The notes beneath the pieces are model-generated. The model was given only the letters and a program-made list of their open reading frames with translations. It ran no database searches and was not told the origin of the DNA. Positions 49,901-59,571 of a stretch of DNA of 64,000 nt are shown here, piece by piece; position 1 is the stretch's first letter; every line of letters begins with the position of its first letter. The position numbers were made by a program, and so were the translations under genes. Source of the DNA: Atrichornis clamosus (lineage: Eukaryota; Chordata; Aves; Passeriformes; Menuridae); NCBI GenBank assembly GCA_013400975.1, contig WBMZ01000408.1, positions 105,631 through 169,630 on the forward strand. Direction: 5' to 3'.

Positions 49901-52900
49901 AAATCTTAACTCTCTAATAGGGTAAATACAAAACAAAGCGAACAAAACAAATGGACTGTTTGATACATAAAGCAGTAAGAACTCAAGCTATTAACTGAAC
50001 ATTTCAAAAGCTCCTAAGAAAAAGTACATTGAAGACTACTTCCTTTCATTTGCCTGTTCTTTCAGTGGAAGCAGTTAACATTTTCATCAATGCACACATT
50101 ATTATTATTATGAATTCCACTGTAGTAGGGATCAGTTTCTTATAAGGACAATCTCACTAGATAGCTGCTGTGAAGGGTCACTATTTCTACTGAATGAACA
50201 AGTAGCATACATATTTAATTTCTGTTTTAGTAGTTTAACATGATGAAGTTTGAAGCCAGAGGGTTAGCTGAGTGTTCTTCAAATAAAAATTTAGCTTAAA
50301 ACAAACTCTCTGCTGCTAGGAAGCATTTACACAATGCCAGGAATATGTATACATACAATTCATAAACGCAGATTTTAAGTTCTCCTAATATGAAAAACTT
50401 TCAAAGATGTGTTATTTTTTTAAAAAAAGTCTTTGAAAATTTGTCATTAAAGTTAAAAGAATTACAATTTATGTCACAGATAACATACTAAAAAGTAAGC
50501 AATTAACTTTTGTCTGGTTGAAACAAGCACCTGATAGAAACATAGGAACCATGATCTGATCCTTTTCCTGTATGCCACAGGCAGGCACTCCTGTCTCTGT
50601 AGAATCTCACCAGCAATCAGAATTCTGCCCTTGCAGAATCCCATCTATAACTTACAGCTTATAGATGACCAAAGATGCAAAGAAAGAGTGATGTCTACAC
50701 CAAGGTATTGATACAAAATAATGAATTACTCATGAAGGTATTCTTTAAAATCTGATCAGTACAAATCTGAGAAAAGTAAGTTTTGTTGAACAAGTAGTTT
50801 AAAATTAAATTATTTCTGGTCTTCATTGAGAAAAAAATGGCAGAAAAGCCCAAAACAAATCCTGAAAAAGGCTTAGCACTTCAGTTTAATGACTTTCAAA
50901 TTGTTGACCAATCTCTAAAGAAACAATGTGTGAACAGCTCTAAAGGGTCCTTAAAAGGTAAAAAAGAGAAACCGAATTCATATATGCTCTTTAATGGTCT
51001 CCATGTATGTAGCTTCTTGAGGCACCCATGCTCCTAAGGTTTCACAAATCAGAAAAGGCTGAAAAGTACTGCTACTTATTTTTGTCTAAATGGTTTCTTT
51101 ATTACATTATGTTGTAAGTAATAAATAAATCTAGATGAGGCAAGCTAAAAGCCAGCAACTTGTGCAGTCCTTATTAGAACACACTTGAATACTATAAATT
51201 CATACTGAGAGATGCACTTCTAAAAATAAAATTATATAATGAGGGCTCAATAAAGCTTCACTTAAAGTCAACAAGCACTGTTTCCATATTTAAAATTAAG
51301 TTCTTTTAAAAAATTTTGTTTGAACAAAACTAGTATCAGTTACAACAGCTCTTTTAGTATATATAAGAAAAAAAAACAATAAACAGACAAAACAAACACT
51401 AGGGAATTCTTTTCCCTCTTCTGCCAATAAAAAAGAGTGTTTTGCTCAATGCAAATGCTTCCCTTATACTGTTCAGAACTTAAATATTGTCATCCTGTGC
51501 TTGTGCTGATGTGAGGAGGTAGAACTGGATAGTCTGTTTTCATTGTAAAAACAATAACAAAAAAATTTAAAAGGTGAATAAGTCTATGAAAAGGCAATAA
51601 GCTTGCTAACATCCTCTGAGTTTTAGGCTATTAAGGGTTTTACTTGTTCATTTACCTCTAACAGAATCATTTTTATAAGGCAGAGAATAAAGCTTTGGCT
51701 CTTACAACTGACCATACTGCATCACTGCGAGCCAACTGGCTCCTCTGGACACAAACTCACAGATGCCAGGCTACAACATACAGATCACATGCACTGCAGT
51801 ACACACTGACTTGGCTCTGTGCTTTAGGTTCTGTCAACTCCCTGTCTTCCAGCACAACCAAGGCTGTTACACCTAGCACTAAAGGAGCACGAAGAAACAG
51901 GAAGAGCACTACAGTCTCCTCTGGGTAAGAAGACTACATGCAAGCAGTTTTGGCTAGGTGTAGTTCATTAGCACCAACTCAACCTTGACCTTATCAGGCT
52001 CTAGCTAGTCCTGCACAGGGGAGCCAGGGGCCATGCACACCCACTTCCTCATCCTTCAGGTTCCAGGATGGCTTTATAGTTGGCCCTGGCCTAAACTGGC
52101 TCTGACTTTACACAGTGCTGCAGTCTGCACTAGTAGTTTAAGCTCCATGCAAGTCAGATTACTGGGAAGACTGAAATAGAACCTGCAAGCAGCACAGTGC
52201 TTTTCACATAGCTCTGAGCATGAAACCTGTTAGGGTCAAGTTGGCCCTAGAAAAGCCAATTCTGATGTGTCTGTCTTAGAGGCTCAGTCTGTCACTTCTA
52301 TAACCTGTCTGTGAGTTATTCTCAGCTGAGAGTATCACATTAAGCATCTAACACAGCTTTTTTTCCCTTCCTCACATAGTGCCAAAAGCACTTATTCTGT
52401 GTAGGTAAAGTCAAATGAAGTCCACACATATGGTAAGAGCAGTGGGTTGATATCCATTAGAATTATCACAACGTGAAGCACACAAAATGTGATGGGCTCT
52501 GAAGCCTTCAGCTGGGCAGCTTCCCACATCCACTGGGAAGGCAAGAATTCAGCCAGTGAGGTTTTCTACCTACAACTGCATTCTGCTTCTTTTTACATCC
52601 CAGTCTGGCATCAATTTCCATCACTTACTTAAAAGAAGATCCAAGTTACAGAGCAGTTATTGCCGAGCAGCTTGCATATTAACAAAATATTTAAAGATTC
52701 TCTTGAAAGAGGAGAATTAGAGACAAAATAGTGTTTAATCCAACTGAATTGTATAACCCTATATTTAAAAATCAAATTGAATTTCATTATCTATGTGTAC
52801 TTGGTTAAGAAAGAATTAGAAGATGTATTCAGAGAAAATACAGATAATAAAACCCATGTGTGTATCATCCCACATATATATATATTCTTTAAAAAAACAA

Positions 52901-55375
52901 GATAGTGAATAGAGAAATTAGACTTCAAATAAGACAATGAAGTCATGCACTATTAACAGATTTAATTTGTAGAATGCTAATAATTAATAAGAAATCTAAT
53001 AACATGGCACCATATTAACCATCTTTGTGGTTGGTAGCATCTCATTTGTCTGGGGTCAAGTGATAATTCTTTTTAATTATCTGTGGACAGACTATGGAGC
53101 TATTGGCATATAACGCATTCATCTTCTTGAGACTTTTTTTTTTCCAAATCTCTGAAAGTATAAAAGAAGATAGCTGTCAGAGCATCATACAGCCTGCTTC
53201 TGATCATGTACAGTTACATGTCTAAAACTGTGACAAAATGACCATCTGACGGTAATTCTGTATACAGAAAATGAAAAGCTATGAGTGAAGAACGCAGACA
53301 CAGCAAACATCTTTATATTGAACGAGTGTGAAAAAAGTCTCCTAAGAAACAGATAAAGGTTTGCCTGCCAAAAAAAAGAAGTTTAGAACAGCCACAGTCT
53401 TATCACCAGCATTCATTAAATTTTATTGTTAAAATTAAACTCTGCCCTGAGAGGCAGTCTTTTAAAATATTTTTTCAAACTATCACATCCTCTCATTTGA
53501 AATTAAAAGTTTATTTTCTCTTTCAGACACCTGCTGTCCTCTTCAAGCACTGTAATGTGACACTCGACATGCAATTGAATTATTCTAATATAACATACAC
53601 CAGATGTCATGACCACACTTCACTTTAACTTGAGAAAAATCAAAAAGAACAAAGTGTGAACTCAATTCAAGGTGTAAAGAAAAATCGCAAACTCCATGGG
53701 AACATATGAGACCTAAGAAAGTGTTAATAAGTACTATTACTTCTATTGTTTTTAACTATGACCCCTGGTAAACAGCAACTCTGGCTCAGTCAGCTCTTGC
53801 ATCTGAAATTACAGCATACCATTTGTGCTAACAATTTCCATGATCATTTCTGCAAGCTTACTTCCAAAGAGCCTCAGTTGTACAGTAGCAAAGAAACACT
53901 CACCGACTGTCAAATTACAGCTTAAAGTTATTCATCTTGTGCCATTTGAGCATTTGCCCTACAGCTTTTGACAAACATTCATGTTTTTTTCTCACTTCAT
54001 CAGTCTCCTCAGCTGAAATGGCAGGTGAAGTGCAAGTTAATTTAGAGCACAGTCCAACTGTTGTTTCAGACAAGAGAGGGAGCTGTGAGCTGAGAAGGAA
54101 GTTATATGTAGGGCACAGTGGGAACACTGCTAATAATGCAAAAGGTTAGTGAATGGCAGCTAATAATGTGAAAGGTCAGTGAATAGTGGTTTGATTTTTT
54201 TTGGCATATTTTGCTCATATTTTAGGTTTAAAAAAGCATTTCTAACAGAAAAAGCTTCAGATAGTTAACACACACAATTAAATACTGTGTTACTGGCAAA
54301 ACCTACAATGACAGCTCTGAAAAATGAAGTCATATATAGATGACAGACAAGATTAGACAAATTCTGCTATTTCAGCCTGAGAAGCACCAGTGAGACTGAT
54401 GTTCAGGAAGTCTTAAAGAGCAAGGAAGAATGTCCTTGTGGTTACAGTACAGGCTGCAATACAGGAAATCTGGTTTGAATTCCCAGCTCTCAACAACTTC
54501 AAGGACTATCTTTTGCAAGAGATTTAATACCTGGGCACTCTGGGCATCTTCATTTGGGCAGGGAGGGGGAGAGAAATAAGGGAAGCAAAGAAGAAAGGGA
54601 ATATACAGCACTTTCCCAACTGCCTCATCTGTTATCAAGTAAGATTTATTTTATTCCAGTAAAACAACACTACAGATCAGTACCAAATCATTAACACTGA
54701 ATTGTAATTCTGGATTTATCCCTATGTGTCACTGCTCCCTGTGTCCAGAAGATAACGATTTTCAACTGTTTGTCCTGAAAAAGCAAATGCAAGTGTGTTT
54801 TTGGCACTGCTGGCTAAACAAGCAGGCCTTTTTAAGAGCATGTACTGTGAGTAACAAAGCAAATGAGTTAGAACAGCTGATATTGTATAGCAGGTTTGAT
54901 CCACAGTTTATAGTGAATTTGAGAAAAGCAATGAACTCTCCCATAAACTTCCTTGGGATTAAGTTCCTGCCCTCTTTCCGAGTACTTGACTCCCACAGAA
55001 AATAAAGTTTACTGGTCCTAAAACAAAATCCTCAAAGGAACATCCTGGAATACAATTCACTCAGGCCAGTTCCTCCTCCATCCAGCAGCAACCTAAAGAC
55101 AACTCAAACCTACGTCCCAGCCACTTCCCATGTTGCAGATAGGTAACCACAACTCACCTACGGTCCTCAGATTTGGGGATGGGGTTGGTGCAGCGCTGGC
55201 TGTTATACTTGGCCACATATTCACATTGCTTGAAGGGGGCAGTCTTGTCCTCCAGAACGTGTCTGATGCAGAAGGCGTAGCCGTTAAGTCGCCTCTGCTT
55301 GCACAGTTTGGGGCTATATGAGCACAAGGGCTTATTGTCAACCTCAGAGAAGTGTATGTGTTTGCCTTCATACAT
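31014..55375 (-). CDS. INO80D: INO80 complex subunit D, whole coding region (9 exons, introns included in the span)
   Basis: INO80D is an accessory subunit of the nuclear INO80 ATP-dependent chromatin remodeller, which slides nucleosomes and exchanges H2A.Z in transcription, replication and repair (family knowledge). The spliced frame gives 1,029 residues, close to the roughly 1,027 I recall for human, and all nine exons match the remembered human protein. Four zinc-binding Cys3-His clusters of the type shared with KANSL2 are visible: C18/C25/C36/H39, C51/C62/C75/H78, C448/C457/C468/H471 and C484/C494/C508/H511. A strongly basic stretch at about 533-561 looks like a nuclear localisation signal. 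An acidic segment follows (about 593-640), then a Ser/Thr/Pro/His-rich tail (about 700-1029). The start is set by an in-frame TAG 12 nt upstream of the ATG and a purine at -3. I see no frameshift or internal stop. The family call is very secure; splice points are inferred from sequence only. Confidence 0.97.
32183..33152 (-). other. INO80D intron 8
   Basis: 970 bp, GT-AG (GTACCA...CCACAG). The 3' 150 nt stay open in the frame of exon 9. I recognise no repeat or RNA gene in it. Confidence 0.9.
33153..33310 (-). CDS. INO80D: INO80D coding exon 8 (acidic segment)
   Basis: The exon is 158 bp and encodes about residues 588-641. The acceptor is TTTCTGTGCAG|GAGCCC. The donor, TTTGAAG|GTACCA, is weak. 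The peptide SPSTPELSADELPDD continues into an acidic, hydrophobic-spaced stretch (EITDIPHDLELNQEDFSDVL, then PDDLQDFDFFE), which has the composition of a transactivation or protein-docking region. That role is inference; no named domain is claimed. Confidence 0.95.
33311..33714 (-). other. INO80D intron 7, shortest intron, with hairpin
   Basis: 404 bp, GT-AG (GTCAGT...GTGCAG). It contains the perfect 21-bp inverted repeat described separately at 33514-33564. Nothing else is recognised. Confidence 0.9.
33514..33564. repeat. Perfect 21-bp inverted repeat with 9-nt loop (hairpin)
   Basis: The left arm at 33514-33534 (ggtcattttggatttg then agcaa) is the exact reverse complement of the right arm at 33544-33564. 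The spacer acccaatca is at 33535-33543. The next outer pair and the next inner pair do not match. On either strand the RNA could fold into a 21-bp perfect stem. It sits inside INO80D intron 7. Confidence 0.95.
33715..33932 (-). CDS. INO80D: INO80D coding exon 7 (basic, nuclear-localisation-like)
   Basis: The exon is 218 bp and encodes about residues 516-588. The acceptor is GCTCCCAAAG|GATAAT, with a weak pyrimidine tract. The donor is CATACG|GTCAGT, non-consensus at +3. The peptide begins DNFLRGDSSRKVQHQQQRKP. It contains very basic runs (RKPRKKTK, KKHKKKRRRGPRRPQK) that look like a bipartite or multipartite nuclear localisation or nucleic-acid-binding segment, then QGNLTMPASVSLPVE. Conservation with the remembered human sequence is near complete. 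Confidence 0.96.
33933..35402 (-). other. INO80D intron 6
   Basis: 1,470 bp, GT-AG (GTAAGT...CCAAAG). I see no RNA gene or clear repeat in it, only short A-rich runs near 34679. Confidence 0.88.
35403..35536 (-). CDS. INO80D: INO80D coding exon 6 (fourth zinc cluster)
   Basis: The exon is 134 bp and encodes about residues 471-515. The acceptor is AAATGCACAG|ATATC and the donor is AAAATG|GTAAGT. The peptide ILLNRSQQLFSSCTAKFADG is followed by QQCSVPVFDITHQTPLCEEH and KKM. It provides C484, C494, C508 and H511. Together with exon 5 this rebuilds a second pair of Cys3-His modules resembling the N-terminal pair. The exon ends exactly between codons. Confidence 0.96.
35537..37426 (-). other. INO80D intron 5
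   Basis: 1,890 bp, with a weak GTATCC donor and a TGCACAG acceptor. It holds A-rich runs around 36447-36475 and a partly repeated ATTGACTCTTAACATCC / CATTGACTTAACATTC pair near 36860-36900. No gene is recognised. Confidence 0.88.
37427..37536 (-). CDS. INO80D: INO80D coding exon 5 (third zinc cluster)
   Basis: The exon is 110 bp and encodes about residues 434-471. The acceptor is TTTCTTTCCAG|CACAAG and the donor is TTCAGC|GTATCC. It carries CSGTSKGEQC and NKALPFTRHCFQ, which supply C448, C457, C468 and, across the junction, H471. The reading phase joins exons 4 and 6 without error, which supports the unusual GTATCC donor. The first dozen residues (TSQARQRDAEST) differ most from the human sequence I recall. 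Confidence 0.94.
37537..39543 (-). other. INO80D intron 4
   Basis: 2,007 bp, with a GTTAGA donor and a TTTCCAG acceptor. No repeat or RNA gene is recognised. The plus-strand open frames inside it have no family features. Confidence 0.88.
39544..39768 (-). CDS. INO80D: INO80D coding exon 4
   Basis: The exon is 225 bp and encodes about residues 359-434. The acceptor is CTTCTTCAG|GTCCGATG. The donor, ACCAG|GTTAGA, departs from the GTRAGT consensus at position +3. The peptide starts with an acidic SDDDNADD run. It continues into a long basic helix (SSRVTRLCTYFQQKYKHLC, then RLERAESRQKKCRHTLRKAL) and ends ELRRAAC. The overlapping plus-strand open frame at 39284-39772 is a shadow of this exon. Confidence 0.95.
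42935..43539 (-). mobile_element. Solo endogenous retrovirus LTR, avian ERV type, same orientation as INO80D
   Basis: This is about 605 bp with TG...CA ends, flanked by a direct repeat ttac (42931-42934 and 43540-43543; attac or ttact if one base is shared), as expected of a target-site duplication. Read on the minus strand it starts near TTTTGGCTGGGATAG. It has a TATAAA box at 43262-43257, an AATAAA signal at 43086-43081 and the phrase CTCAACCCACAAGG, and it ends TTAGTTGCTGGATGGGGTTA. I know this combination from LTRs abundant in neoavian birds. No gag, pol or env sequence is present, so it is a recombined solo LTR. A T-rich interruption (43129-43148 on the plus strand reads A-rich) looks secondary. 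The exact subfamily is not assigned. Confidence 0.88.
43600..43690 (-). repeat. Possible MIR-like SINE remnant
   Basis: The string caatcacacaagtagtaatg followed by ctgagaatcag resembles the reverse complement of the central MIR core (AAGGTCACACAGCTAGTAAG type). The match is short and weak. Confidence 0.25.
45751..45859 (-). CDS. INO80D: INO80D coding exon 3
   Basis: The exon is 109 bp and encodes about residues 323-359. The acceptor is TTCCCTTAG|GGCTGG and the donor is CCTGA|GTGAGT. The peptide GLDWSEDSGEELEDSEQASP is acidic and is followed by YQVAWSIRESLGYERPE, matching the corresponding human segment. The exon is too short to stand out as an open reading frame. I found it by translating the gap between exons 2 and 4 in the phase required at both ends. 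Confidence 0.95.
45860..48871 (-). other. INO80D intron 2
   Basis: 3,012 bp, GTGAGT...CCTTAG. It holds the (AC)n microsatellite at 46895-46925. No other recognised element. Confidence 0.88.
46895..46925. repeat. (AC)n microsatellite, about 15 units
   Basis: An uninterrupted AC dinucleotide run lies in INO80D intron 2. It is probably length-polymorphic. Confidence 0.97.
48872..49620 (-). CDS. INO80D: INO80D coding exon 2
   Basis: The exon is 749 bp and encodes about residues 73-323. The acceptor is TTTTCAAAG|GTACTGC and the donor is CATTTAG|GTGAGT. It completes the second zinc cluster (RYCNSH). It continues through a basic KKERKKKND segment, a conserved block with LTVPTLALKMPNGLDG, an acidic EDPFAFNEEDDD patch, a charged helix likely to form a coiled coil (about KKKLQSKLAQNRQRQRETE) and a Gln/Pro/His-rich low-complexity stretch. 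The end, LDTDLFPHL, joins the next exon in frame through a split Gly codon. Confidence 0.96.
54129..54185. repeat. 30-bp segment in tandem duplicate
   Basis: gctaataatgcaaaaggtta (from 54129) is repeated as gctaataatgtgaaaggtca (from 54159) with the same following gtgaat. The period is 30 bp with a few substitutions, so it is an old duplication. Confidence 0.85.
54425..54570 (+). mobile_element. MIR-type CORE-SINE remnant
   Basis: Collinear landmarks of the mammalian-wide/amniote MIR element appear in order: TTGTGGTTACAGTACAGGC, ATCTGGTTTGAATTCCCAGC, a CTTCAAGGACTATCTTTTGC segment, TTTAATACCTGGGCACTCTG and CATCTTCATTTG. These match the tRNA-like head, B-box-like GGTTTGAATTCC, and the CORE and cttaacctctctg-tgcctcag part. 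It is heavily diverged, so it predates birds. Confidence 0.55.
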
Positions 55376-55404
55376 CACGTGACTCTATTCCTTGTGAACA
55401 TCAG
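55158..55404 (-). CDS. INO80D: INO80D exon with start codon (coding part 55375-55158)
   Basis: This exon carries 29 nt of 5' UTR and codons 1-72 plus two bases. The acceptor is TTCTTTCAG, directly before 55404, and the donor is CGTAG|GTGAGT after 55158. The protein opens MYEGKHIHFSEVDNKPLC and contains the first Cys3-His zinc cluster and most of the second, whose last Cys and His (C75, H78) come from the next exon. An in-frame TAG at 55387-55385 rules out an upstream coding extension within this exon. A GTG lies directly before the ATG, but the ATG at 55375-55373 is the natural start. Confidence 0.96.
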
Positions 55405-56362
55405 CTGAAAGAACCAAAATATTGAGACAAATCACATAAGGGAAGAAAAAATGCAATCAGTTCTAGATTGTGTGCTTCATTTTGGCAGGAAAGAAGGACC
55501 CAAAACAATACCTGATTTTAAATCTTCTGTACCATATCAATGTTAAGAGAGAACCCCAAGGACACCACTATCCTGGAATGATGATGAACCAAGATGAAGC
55601 AGATTGTCTAAGGAAAATATCAAAAAGGTCAATGTCAGTCAGAATAAAACAGATATTACTACTGCTCAGCAGGTAAATGGGCACATGTAGTCACCAAACC
55701 TGTGGTTCAGCTAGCATCCAATAAACCAAATCCATAGCACAACAGTTTTCAATCAATAGTCACAGACCTTTTGGAAAACATGAAAGAAATTACTGGGAGA
55801 AAGGAAATTCTACTGCCACCACACTTAAATCTCTTAAACAAAACTTCACTCATCTACCAGAAAGTGATTAGAAGCTACAAGATGAAAAAGGTTAAGTGTC
55901 AGATTAGATCACTCGCTTTCAGAAATCAAGTTGAAAGATGATTAACCCATTTGATTGCCAAGGGTTTACTTCAAGTACCTTTGCTTACAAAACCAGTAGA
56001 GACCATCTTTGCTCTTTAAAATTCTTTCATCAGTCAGTGAAACAAGGCTTTTTTATTAAAAAAAAAAAAAATTTCTTTACCACACCTGGTGAACAGTCTT
56101 CAGATCTTACAGTTTCTGCAAGCATCAATAAGCAGTCCTCCTTCAGAGTTTGTTCTATCTCAATGTACTTATTTTAGCAAAATGCAAGCATTAATAATAT
56201 CAGCCAGCACTCCCATCAATGCCAGGAGGGCTGAAATTCAGCAAGAGGTTGGCGGGTTTCTCCCCTAAAACAGACTTCTGCAGTGCAAATCCATGCAGCC
56301 ATAAGGTACTTTCTCAGCTCCCAACATTATGGAGATCTTTAGCAATAATCTTTTTTTAAGAA

Positions 56363-56384
56363 AACAAACAAACAAACAAACCAT
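56363..56384. repeat. (CAAA)n short tandem repeat
   Basis: About five copies of CAAA follow an A-rich run. Confidence 0.85.
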
Positions 56385-58018
56385 CCCAAAGTAGTTCCAA
56401 ATAAAATTAAGAGTACGTATATTCTGCAGCTACTCTTGATACACTAAGCTTAACCTGCAAAAGGTAGCTTTTATACAGAAAGGTCAAAGTGAAGCACTGA
56501 AATGAACTCTCTTGAACACTGTATTCAGTACTCAGTTTAGTTTCATATGTGTCATACACCAAGGAAAGGAATGTTCACAGAGGTGATATACAGGAAATAC
56601 GTAATAAATTAGAGGCATGTGACAAATGTACAATTACCACTTCAATGAATTTGTTCCCAAGGCCCAGAATGGCAAGAACATGATTGTAAGGAGGAAGTCT
56701 AAGCAGATGTTGCAGGAAAGATGCACTTTCCTCTTGTATAGGTACAAGCCTCCGCTTTCTGCTGTATAAAAGTGCCATGAGAAAATGACACTGGGGGATC
56801 TAAAAAACCAACTTTAAGTCACTGGGGCAAAACAAAATACCCTATCCCATGAGTAAACTGTATAAGCCTGGCCTTCATTAGCATATATCTAGCAGTAGAA
56901 GCTGAAGGACAGAAGAATACTAGTAATTTTAAAACACACTTAAAATTCTTGGAATAGCTGTATACACACACCCGCAGTATACATAGCTCAGAGAATGGAG
57001 ACACTGCCACAAAATGTAACTACCGCAAGCAACCGAAACAATCACCTGACAATAACAACGATAACTTTGTATTTCCTCTTGATACACATTTTCCCTTTCC
57101 GTGCACACATGTAAGCAGGCACCCCCAGAGACAGGGCCCTTGCACTTTGTTTACAACAGATAGCCACAACATAAGCACAGACACCTAGTCCAGTTCCAAT
57201 CACCTTTCCCAACTTTTCTCAGTGCATAGAAGCACATACTATATGTATTTGAAAACAACCACTGGAGTATGACTTTCCACAACACATCAGTCTTAAGAAC
57301 AAGAAAGGTCATTGTTGACTGTGCCCTTCAAAAATACAGAATGGGAAGAGGGAACTACACCTTCTTTAGCACATTAAGGACCAAATGATGCTTTCAGACA
57401 CCTTTGCTCAGGCAGATACTGACATACACTTCAGAATTATTCAGCAACAACATGAACAAAAACCACAAATCCCATGAGAACATGATCCATATAGAAGGAG
57501 TTGTGATCTGAGTTTGGATCCCATATGCTTGAGAGACAGACTCTACTATTACCATGGCAGCAAAAGTAATCAAATGAGTCTTAACTAATTGCATCTCACA
57601 CATACGAGAAGAAAGCCTTTTGCTCTGGAGTTTGCTTCCCTCAATAGTTAACCAAAGTTTGTATTTGGTGGCATACTGGACTGGATGTAAAACTTGAAAG
57701 ACCAAGTGCACCTTGCAGCTGGGGTGACTCACACGTTGCTATTTTCTTCTGGTTTAATTAACACCTTCTTTTAAGCTACTACTATCATGTTTTGCAGAGT
57801 TTCTAATGGATCAATAACGTTCCTCTCTTTTGCACAACCCAGTCATATTTCTTTTCTGAAGGTTATCAAGCAACAGACAAAAGAAAAAGAGTTCCTCAGG
57901 ATGGTTCCAAAGTAAACAGCATGAAACGCATACCTTGTGTGCCTCCATTAAGCTTCTGTAAAGAAACTGCTCCACAGTTCCCAGCCACTATAATCCTAGA
58001 TTTACTCTTCTGGCCGCA

Positions 58019-58068
58019 GTCTTATTTTTGGATTTAATTCATAATTAAGTCTTATTTTTGCATTTAAC
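58019..58068. repeat. Direct repeat of gtcttatttttg-atttaa, 30-bp spacing
   Basis: gtcttatttttggatttaa occurs at 58019 and gtcttatttttgcatttaa at 58049, differing at one base. This is a local duplication. Confidence 0.85.
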
Positions 58069-59099
58069 TTGACTGTGTCAAGGCAAGCACAGTATTTTAC
58101 TTCTCACTTGTCTGAAAGATACAGGGCACAAGTACAGTGCCACATGAAACATTCACACAAAGATACTGACAATAATCCCCAGGGAAACCAATGAGCATGA
58201 ACATGAATTTTTGAGGCTATATATATACTAGGAGAAGCTCATGCAAATATAACCATGGTAAAAATCCTGACAGGAATCAATTAGTGCAACTACAGTGCAA
58301 GGAACAAGAAAGCTAATAAACCTAGTAGCCAATGTTACATTAAATAAAAAAAAACCAACACAGCAACTTTCCCAAACCTGCAATTTTATCTTTATTGGTA
58401 GATTCTTATACAGACTCCCCAAAAGACATGTCACTGTGTAGATACACTGCCAGGATCAGAGACTGAAGTTGTATTTAATCTACAAAAAGCTCTTTCTTTT
58501 TACTTCCATGGCATACCATATGTGTGTGAGTATACATATATATATATATAAAAATAACAAAGACACATAAATCTGTTCATTCTGATTGAATCTGATGCAG
58601 TGTTTTATTTTTAACAATATACAGAAGTTCTTAACAGAGCTTTTTGCTGCTACGTAAAAAGTAGCACAAGCATGGAATAGGCACATGTCACTTAACTGAA
58701 GTGAACTGAAACTACACTTAGCTAAATAGTGGGTGGGGGAGAAATTATTTTTGTTCCACAGGATTCAGTAAGAGATGACGGAAACATGGACTTCCCCTGG
58801 AAAAATCAAATGCTTAAACAGCTGTACTTCACTATAAAAATATGAGAATACAAAACTTTCTGGGAAGTTGTTTTGGGTTTTGCTTTTGCACTCTGCATTG
58901 AAGATGTAGGAAGGTTCAACAGAAACATAATTTATGCCTGCATGTGCTCTAACTTCAGCCACAAGCCATGAATGAGAAACCAGAAGCTGCTTCCTGAGGA
59001 ACCCAGATTTTCCTTAAACAACTGATCCTAAATAAAGGATTCGGAGTAGCAACAGGGCAAAGAACAGAAGAGAATCCAAAAATATATGCCCTTGCCAAA

Positions 59100-59571
59100 T
59101 GAGGTAATACACAACTGAGGTTTAAAAAATCATGGTAGGGAATAAGGTGAATACAGAATGGTCATATACCGTATCACACAATATTAGAACTAGGAGTACC
59201 TGATGAAGTTAGTAAGAGAATGACTCAAAACATATAAAGAAGTATTTCTTCATTTTTACTACTCACAGGCAGTGAACTGCTAGAACTTGCTGTCACAAGA
59301 GACTGTGGAAGCCGACAGTATCATCAGGTTCAAAAAGGCAATAGAGAAGTTCATAGACAATAGGGACATAAGCAATGTACCTGCCAGCATTTAACCAATT
59401 TAACAAATATGGATGCTAGAAGAGTAAGAGAAGAAAACACGAAAAAAGTGGCTGGGCTTTCACGCTCCTCCTAAATACTTCACTGCCCATCCTACTGCCC
59501 AAGACAGGACATTAGGTTGGATCCAACCTGATCTGACCCAGACGGGTATTTTTCATGTTCTTATGAGGTTA
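59100..59571 (+). mobile_element. CR1 LINE 3'-end relic, plus orientation
   Basis: The segment runs collinear with sauropsid CR1 3' ends as I recall them: AGGTTTAAAAAATCATGG, GGTGAATACAGAATGG, ATTAGAACTAGGAGTACCTG, GAAGTATTTCTTCA, AACTTGCTGTCACAAGAGAC, GGTTCAAAAAGGCAATAGAG, AAGTTCATAGACAATAGG, a GATCTGACCCAGACGGGTAT block and the terminal CATGTTCTTATG. No intact reverse-transcriptase frame remains. The divergence resembles the old turtle/crocodile-like CR1 lineages more than recent avian ones. Confidence 0.8.

Larger units (their letters stand above)
49621..55157 (-). other. INO80D intron 1 (after the start-codon exon)
   Basis: 5,537 bp, GTGAGT...CAAAG. It contains the MIR-like segment near 54425-54570 and a 30-bp tandem duplication at 54129-54185. 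Open frames within it have no recognisable family features. Confidence 0.88.

Noticed and set aside
55376..55378. GTG immediately upstream of the INO80D ATG as an alternative start
   Set aside because: The conserved protein begins MYEGKH at the ATG; a GTG start has no support.
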